Below, one piece after another: positions 57,320 to 64,000 of a stretch of DNA of 64,000 bases. Origin of the DNA: Oncomelania hupensis (Eukaryota > Mollusca > Gastropoda > Littorinimorpha > Pomatiopsidae); contig CM072514.1 in assembly GCA_036898135.1 (NCBI GenBank), positions 77,878,442 through 77,942,441 on the forward strand, in the 5' to 3' direction. The notes below the pieces were generated by a model. It ran no database searches. It was not told where the DNA came from and saw nothing but the letters and a program-made list of their open reading frames with translations. Every line of letters starts with the position of its first letter. Positions within the stretch are counted from its first letter, which is position 1. Both the position numbers and the translations under genes were made by a program.

Positions 57320-58470
57320 ATACAAATAGTCTTTCCAAATGGGCTTCAACCTTGTCAGGGCACAGCTGTTTGTGCGATCCTGGAGAGGACTTCCTTTCGG
57401 GACGCATTGACTGATTAGATACAACGGCTCCTAAATATTTGAAGCTATGCACTGTGTTGAGGGATTGGCCTTGGACTTTGATGGCCATGTTGATATCATT
57501 GGTGTTGTTGGTCATCATTTTGGTCTTCTCTGCACTTTTTGGGGTGTCGGATAGCGCAGTGGTTGGAGCACTCGCTACTGTGTCGCAAGTTAAGCACCGT
57601 CCAGTGCGGTTAGCACTTGGATGGGTGACCGCAAACCGTGAAGCGACAAACAACAACGCCCTCAGTTGACTCAACTCTTAAGGGTGGGGAGGGTAAAGCA
57701 GCGAGGGAGAGAGATGGGCATCACCCTCATTACGCTGACCCAAGATAAGTGTGATCTCCAACATCACGCTCCCCTACGGCCACAAGGCTATGGGACTACC
57801 TTTACCTTTACCTGCACTTATTTCCATTCCAAAGGCTCTGGAGGTGGTTTCAAGCCTCTGTACCAGCTGTTCAAGTTCTTGTTCCTCTCCAGCCAATCCA
57901 TGTTATCCGCAGAACGGAGGTTGGAGATTGCTCTACCACATATGCTGACTGTCTTTGTGATCTTTAAGGGCATCTGACATGATGCGCTCTAGAAAGATGT
58001 TGAAGAGTGTTGGAGAGAGTAGGCATCCCTGACGCACACCGATTGTTGTTCTGAACCAGCTTCTGATGGCGCTGTTGTGGAGGACTGACTGCACTGGTAG
58101 TTTTGTCATATAGGCTTTTGGTGACTTCAATAATGTTAGGGCTGATGTTGTACTCTCATGGTTGCCTACAGAGCTAAACGCCAGACTCGCTCAAATGTTT
58201 TCTTGAAGTCTACAAACATATGATATAGATGTTGTTGGTGCCGTAGGTATTTCTCGCAGATAATTCTGAGGTTGAAAATCTGTTCAGTGGTACTTCGCCC
58301 TGCCTGAATCCTGCTTGTTCTTCAGCTATGATTTGTTCAGCTTGGAGTATCAACCTGTTGAGTATTCCTGTCAGAAGGACTTTGCTGGGATGGCTGATGA
58401 GGTGGATGGTGCGGTAGTTTTCACACTCCTGAAGATCACCCCTTTTGAGTGTCACTGTTTATTTTTCGGT
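57320..58470 (-). mobile_element. LINE reverse-transcriptase fragment
   Basis: Minus-strand frames in order: LQECENYRTIHLISHPSKVL, EEQAGFRQG, TIGVRQGCLLSPTLFNIFLE, TKMMTNNTNDINMAIKVQGQ, HSFKYLGAVVS. Same family as 41318-44455. Split by the SINE at 57538-57812. Confidence 0.88.
57538..57812 (+). mobile_element. composite tRNA/5S-rRNA-like SINE
   Basis: Starts with an A-box-like TAGCGCAGTGGTTGGAGCAC, then a stretch very close to the 5S rRNA internal promoter (AAGTTAAGCACCGTC, GGTTAGCACTTGGATGGG, TGACCGC). It ends in (CTTTAC)n. TGCACTT is duplicated at 57531-57537 and 57813-57819. Confidence 0.85.
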
Positions 58471-58972
58471 AGGCATCAGTCCTGTGATGTGTTCTTTTTC
58501 TTTTTCATCTCTCCTCATTTGTCAAATAGATACAAATGTTCAGGTGTGATCCACAGTTTCTTCTTTGGGCGGTGCTTTCTCAAATTTAAACAAAACATTA
58601 CAATTTGAGGGGGGAAATTCCCCAATAAAACATTAACATTTTAATTTCTAATTTATTTTCTTTCTTTACAAATTGTTTCTTTTAAAAAAAAAATTGTTTC
58701 GCTACCTTTTAGGCCACAGTATCCAGCAGACAAAGTTGTCAAAATCGATATTTACAAAACACAGTATACATCCATCCATGATACACTCTACACAAAAAAA
58801 GCGATCAATTCAACACATACAATAATAACAACAATAACAACGTAACAAGCAGTCTGACCAAACGTATAATGATAACAACAATCTCATGTTCAACACATCA
58901 CCGCCCGTAAATACTACTACAGTATCTTACTATTACTCAACTGTAGCAGCGGATAGCGCCCTGAGGGGTTCG

Positions 58973-59072
<100 letters not shown>

Positions 59073-59684
59073 TATATAGATATGAACAATTTGTTTCATT
59101 CAGTAAGATATGGCAGTAATATTTCCCTTCGGCGAAATGGCACATGCACTTCAAATGTTCTTAATTTACTTTTGCAACAAACATGGCCTTCATAATATCA
59201 ATCCAATCCCATTCGAATGACCCCCTTGTAATAATGAGCAGCTCCGCTCCTTGGAGACATGCTGATGGAGCCAATCCACACTAAGTAAAGCTTGACTGTA
59301 CAGTTCCATTTAGTCACAGCCTTTGGAAGAACCATTTTATATCTCCAATCCTTCAGGAGCACTACCACCAGCCTGCGTTTGGTTTAGTTTGTCATGTTTT
59401 CCCAGGGTATATACACGATTCAAAGAACTGGTATCATAAAGACGGCTGTTATTTTTTGTTATTTTTTTCCTCTTGGCTTTACCAAACAATTTTTCCAATG
59501 TGATCTCTTCGAAATTTCTTTTGTACACACAATAATGTCTACATTTTACGAGATGCTAAATGATAAAAAAATATTTTCTCTCTAAAAGAGTTTTTAATTC
59601 ACGCAACTGTTAAGACATTCCAATACTCCAAACATTGTGAAGCATTTGTCTCGGTAGTCTAACAAGAAATTCCCACAACTGTTC

Positions 59685-59860
59685 ACCTCCAACATAAACT
59701 TCAAGTGATGTTTACCTCCAACATAAACTTTGTGTGATGTTCACCTCCAACATAAACTTCAAGTGATGTTCACCTCCAACATAAACTTCAAGTGATGTTT
59801 ACCTCCAACATAAACTTCAAGTGATGTTTACCTCCAACATAAACTTTAGGTGATGTTCAC
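59685..59860. repeat. 29-bp tandem repeat, six copies
   Basis: Units starting ACCTCCAACATAAACTT begin at 59685, 59714, 59743, 59772, 59801 and 59830 (period 29). Confidence 0.92.
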
Positions 59861-59869
59861 AGAATAAAC

Positions 59870-61449
59870 TTGTCAAGCACTAGTGAACAAACAAAAATAA
59901 ATTCGTTCACACAAGTGTTAACACCATCATGTGACAAGTTTTCACACGCACACACATGAACACACAGTCAAACACACACGCACACACACAATTTTTAAAC
60001 ACTAATCAAAGCAGGTTCAATAAGAAATGGATACAACTTTTCATCTCAAGCATAACTTTCTGTGACATTTAATAATGCCAAAAAAATTTTCTCAAACACA
60101 ATGTGTTACAATACCTACTATTACAGAACATGTTTAAACACAAAGGCTTCTCTCTCCCTCAGACTGCTTATCAGTCACCTTAAAAAACTAACAGAAGCAG
60201 ACTAGTTATACATAAATCAATAATAAAAAGATCATTTGAATTCTTAAATAAAACTGACATTTGCAAACATTTCACAATTGTACAATCACAATGGACGTGA
60301 AAGTTACACAATTACATACATAAATACAAAACAACAGACTGCACACAAATATTCACCTTAAAAAAGAACTATTTATTTCAGTAGACTCCAAGCCACAAAA
60401 TCAAATTTATTGAAGATTTCAAAAAAACAAAATACACATAATCAACACAGAATCTTAAGTCATTGGAATCTGTCACAATCCAGCTTAGCATTTCATCTTC
60501 ATACATCCAACGCATCATTTTCATACGCTACCTAAATATTAACCACGGTCGTAAACTCTAATGACTCTAAATCTTGGGTAATTTAACCCCATACACCAAA
60601 TTTATGAAAAAATTCTTCTGGAGCCACACACGAACATCTACCGACTACACAACTTCTTGAATCATTCTGAATCAAAACCATAACACGAACTTTCACCCCT
60701 ATGTCACCAAAACCAAATTGCAATATTTGTTCCACTCTAACACTCACTGGGCAAAACATGTCTTAGGCATTCAACACTCACCTTCACTCCACAAATCCAT
60801 GTCAACTGCCTCTTGTTTAGTGCCCAACTCCAAGTCAATATATGCTCAAGGTGCTAATACACACATGACGTAAACCATTCAACAATCTCTACCACTCAAA
60901 TCATCCTTAACAATCACTCTAACCACTCATCAACACTGTCATTGACAACACCTATATTCGCTCGCCATGCTCAAAGCTAACGTGAACATATAAATCATCA
61001 TGAAAGGTCAGCTGCACCGTTCAGCAACTATTTTGATGTCCCAATCTAAAATCTCCTACAGATCTCACAGTAAAAAATGTGCTCTGGGTTAACAATTTCA
61101 TTGCAAAATAAAACAATCCTTCTTTTTTATCTGTATACTTATTTGTTAAAAACACAGCATGTTGTTTTTGCAGCAGAATTTTAATCTTCAAACCAGGTAT
61201 GAATTAACTGCAATTAATATTTCGTGCAGTTCTTCTTTGATTTCATTGCAATAAACAAGTTTTTTTAATCACTTCTTTTCAAAACGACCCAAACATTTTA
61301 TGGACAAACCCAATACAGGATACATATTTCCCCCAAATGAGTTCACTAAGCAATGGAAGTTTTTTGAGTATGAGAGTGAAATGAGTAAGTTCAAAGCTTG
61401 TAGAACAGGGGGAAATAATCCAATAAGTCAGGCTAAGTGGGAGCGAGAA
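59870..61449 (-). other. probable 3' UTR/downstream region of the ARIH2-like gene
   Basis: AT-rich DNA downstream of the stop codon; minus-strand AATAAA near 60405-60410 is a candidate poly(A) signal. The transcript end cannot be fixed from sequence alone. Confidence 0.35.
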
Positions 61450-61521
61450 TCAAACTTCTAAAAAGTCCTTCAGCAGTGTCTGTCGTTTTTTCTCCGCCAT
61501 GACCATGTAGTTCTCCAGATC
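61450..61521 (-). CDS. ARIH2: ARIH2-like E3 ubiquitin ligase, terminal coding exon
   Basis: Acceptor TTTGTGCAG; 23 codons, DLENYMVMAEKKRQTLLKDF then LEV, and TGA. This closely resembles the C-terminal end of Ariadne-2/TRIAD1 (DLENQM..AE.RR.TLLKDF). That RBR-type ligase passes ubiquitin via a RING2 cysteine and works with neddylated cullin-5 complexes (family knowledge). Only the C-terminal Ariadne helix end is in the window. Confidence 0.85.
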   Translation of the reverse strand, partial: DLENYMVMAEKKRQTLLKDFLEV

Positions 61522-62496
61522 CTGCACAAACACATACATACACATACAGACGCACGCGTGCACACACAATCCATAAGCATAAATAATCAATAAAATGCTT
61601 TTGTATATACAATGTCAGATTTCTTTTTAAATATAAGAATTCCTTCACCAACTACCAGTTGAATCAGCTGCCTCCCTTGATTAAAATATATATTTTGAAG
61701 AAATAGAAAGAAAAAAATGTAGTAGTATAAGTAAGGACATTTTTTTAGGCTGCGAGGCCTGTTCTGCATCCTATCTTTAGCAAACTTTCAACGATTTGGG
61801 TCTGATATGCATGCAATTATTAATAAGGTAGGCAATTAGTGCCTATAATTATATTATCAAGGCAAGAGAATAACACTGTAAGCTTCCATTAGCATTAGTG
61901 TCAACCTTCCCTTTGTCTCTGCAAACTAAAGAGTCAGAGGTCCAAAACACAGAAACTTTGTGTGTAGTTGTGTGCCTCCACAGTCTCACACACTAAGACT
62001 TGGGTTAACAATAGATTGCACTGCTGGTAGCATCACCAGTCATCAGTCCCCAAGCTTGCAGTAAATGGTCCATTAAAAAACATAGATCACACAAGACACC
62101 CACACAACTACAAACGGTTAACTCGTTGTTGACGTTCCACAGCCCAAGCTCTGACTTCTTGCCATGACGCTCCTCAGCTTGAGCTGTGGAGGACATTTAT
62201 TTCTGTACCGAGATAGATTGTACAGTAGAGTAATCATTCCCTAAAGTTTAACCATTTTCCAACAAAAGTTCCTTCCCTTAGATCATGTATTGTTCATGGT
62301 TTAGTTGGTAGTTAGTGAAAAGAAGAGTTCGTTTGTCTTTTTTCTTCCAGACAAGTTTACATGATTATTGTTTGTTTTGTGGCAAAATGAAGTGAGGACA
62401 GTGGTCACGACTGTATTAACATAGACAACTGCAGCAAAACAATAAAATAAAGCAGCAGCATCTCTTGGTGAGCACTTTTTTTTTTATTCCTCAAGA

Positions 62497-62510
62497 CTGC
62501 TTTTTTTTTT

Positions 62511-62541
<31 letters not shown>
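62497..62541. repeat. poly-T then poly-G run
   Basis: More than 20 T followed by about 20 G, in the ARIH2-like last intron. Length likely unreliable. Confidence 0.9.
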
Positions 62542-62543
<2 letters not shown>

Positions 62544-62984
62544 CTTTTACAAACATATTTTGATGGCAAGTGAGCAAAACATAGATATCATTACTATTCA
62601 GCTTACCACAAGGCTAGAAGATACACATGATAACATTTCCAATCATATATATCCATGTTATATACATGTATAACATATAGGTAATTCAAATGGTCTATGA
62701 TTTTTTTTTCGTTATGTGCACAGTGTGGATAACTACTTTTGGGAACGAGTTCCTTAAAGGGAGACAAAAGGGTTTATGTACAACACAGGCAGCAGTTCTT
62801 TTTTCTAAATAATGGGAATGCAGTTGAACAACAGTGTCTCTGATATAATCCTAATTAGGCACTATGAGAAATTCACCAGGTTAATGCATGGCTGTTACTG
62901 AATTTCCTTCTTCCCGTCAATAATTAAAAGGTTAAATAAATTTAAAAAATTTAAAATACTAAAACACAATCAAACAAAACATAC

Positions 62985-63068
62985 CCCTCTGTCCGTGATC
63001 TCGGCATGTTCTACTTTCCAGGAGAGGTCTTCCACTTCTTTTTCCAACTGGGCCTGCTGGTACTCGAA
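62985..63068 (-). CDS. ARIH2: ARIH2-like E3 ubiquitin ligase, penultimate exon
   Basis: Twenty-eight codons, [20 protein letters not shown] then HAEITDRG, phase 0 at both ends; acceptor CGTAG, donor GTATGT. It joins exactly to DLEN of the last exon. The segment belongs to the Ariadne domain helices. RBR zinc-binding domains lie in exons beyond the right edge. Confidence 0.85.
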
Positions 63069-63204
63069 CTACGAACACAAAATATCAACCAACAACAATC
63101 ATTAGGGAAATCAATCAATACTCACCATAAGAAATCAAACCAGTAATCAACAGCCAAAAACATTTCTGGGAAAAAAAAACAACAGCAGAAAAACTGTTTG
63201 AGCC

Positions 63205-63830
63205 TGGGCTGTATGCTACTACTGCTACCTTTTATTTATGATACATGGGCTGTACACTACTACTGCTACCTTTTATTTATGATACATGGGTTGTACACTA
63301 CTACTGCTACCTTTTATTTATGATACATGGGCTGTACACTACTACTGCTACCTTTTATTTATGATACATGGGTTGTACACTACTACTGCTACCTTTTATT
63401 TATGATACATGGGCTGTACACTACTACTGCTACCTTTTATTTATGATACATGGGTTGTACACTACTACTGCTACCTTTTATCTATGATACATGGGCTGTA
63501 CACTACTACTGCTACCTTTTATTTATGATACATGGGTTGTACACTACTACTGCTACCTTTTATTTATGATACATGGGCTGTACACTACTACTGCTACCTT
63601 TTATTTATGATACATGGGTTGTACACTACTACTGCTACCTTTTATCTATGATACATGGGCTGTACACTACTACTGCTACCTTCTATCTATGATACATGGG
63701 ATGTACGCTACTACTGCTACCTTCTATCTATGATACATGGGCTGTACGCTACTACTGCTACCTTTTATCTATGATACATGGGCTGTATGCTACTACTGCT
63801 ACCTTCTATCTATGATACATGGCAGGGTGG
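63205..63830. repeat. 41-bp satellite, about 15 copies, in ARIH2-like intron
   Basis: The unit GCTGTACACTACTACTGCTA + CCTTTTATTTATGATACATGG repeats every 41 bases (ATACATGGG at 63241, 63282, 63323...). Most copies alternate GGGCTG and GGGTTG, making an 82-base higher-order unit; the last four copies differ. Confidence 0.96.
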
Positions 63831-64000
63831 AGAACAACTGAATCAAGAAATCTCTGAAATCCGGCCGGGGCCCAGGGGCCAAGCCCCGGTATTCGCCCCC
63901 TGGAAGAAAATGAATTTATGCTATTTTGAAAGTAATTTAGGGCCTCTCCTGAAAGCAAAAAGCACAAAGTAAACATGAATAGAAACAACAGCAACCAAAA

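Noticed and set aside
63205..63830. CRISPR-like array
   Set aside because: The units are contiguous tandem copies without spacers: a satellite.

Overview
The window is eukaryotic nuclear DNA from an intron-rich, transposon-dense animal genome. There are no bacterial-style gene blocks: the coding sequence lies in short exons of about 26 to 400 bases with GT/AG borders, separated by introns of up to several kilobases full of SINEs, LINE fragments, MITEs, DNA-transposon remnants and microsatellites. Protein content (an animal HDAC10-type deacetylase and an Ariadne-2-type ubiquitin ligase) and repeat style suggest an invertebrate metazoan, most likely a mollusc such as a gastropod. That placement is inference, not proof.

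Layout. (1) 713-3718, plus strand: the last three coding exons of an unidentified gene whose protein ends in a His/Gln/Pro/Ser-rich tail and an acidic -DDDDDWKI terminus. Its 3' flank (3716-4541) has an extraordinary cluster of CRE-like octamers. (2) 4.6-21.8 kb: intergenic DNA with LINE fragments, a dense run of one retroposon family (called R1 here), a foldback element, a MITE between TA microsatellites and two hAT-like elements. (3) 21.8-53.3 kb, minus strand: an essentially complete HDAC10-like gene, reassembled as 25 phase-consistent coding exons plus a tentative last exon (about 793 residues). It has an N-terminal catalytic deacetylase domain and a C-terminal catalytically dead deacetylase-like domain. 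Its introns hold LINEs, SINEs, MITEs and tandem arrays. (4) 53.3-61.4 kb: spacer with R1 copies, a LINE fragment carrying a nested tRNA/5S SINE, microsatellites and a 29-bp tandem array. (5) 61.45-63.07 kb, minus strand: the last two coding exons of an ARIH2-like RBR ubiquitin ligase; a 41-bp satellite fills part of its intron.

Most notable: the HDAC10-like enzyme keeps all zinc/catalytic residues and the glutamate gatekeeper of the polyamine deacetylases, but lacks exactly the two-residue PECE insertion that narrows the HDAC10 active site. Two mobile elements have landed on splice sites of this gene: an R1 retroposon whose 10-bp target duplication duplicates the acceptor of exon 5, and a MITE whose 4-bp duplication contains the donor of exon 13. 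R1 appears to be a distinct ~565-bp retroposon family with a GC-rich 5' hairpin, a TATA-like box and variable short-repeat 3' tails. All family assignments rest on recognition by eye; no database search was run.
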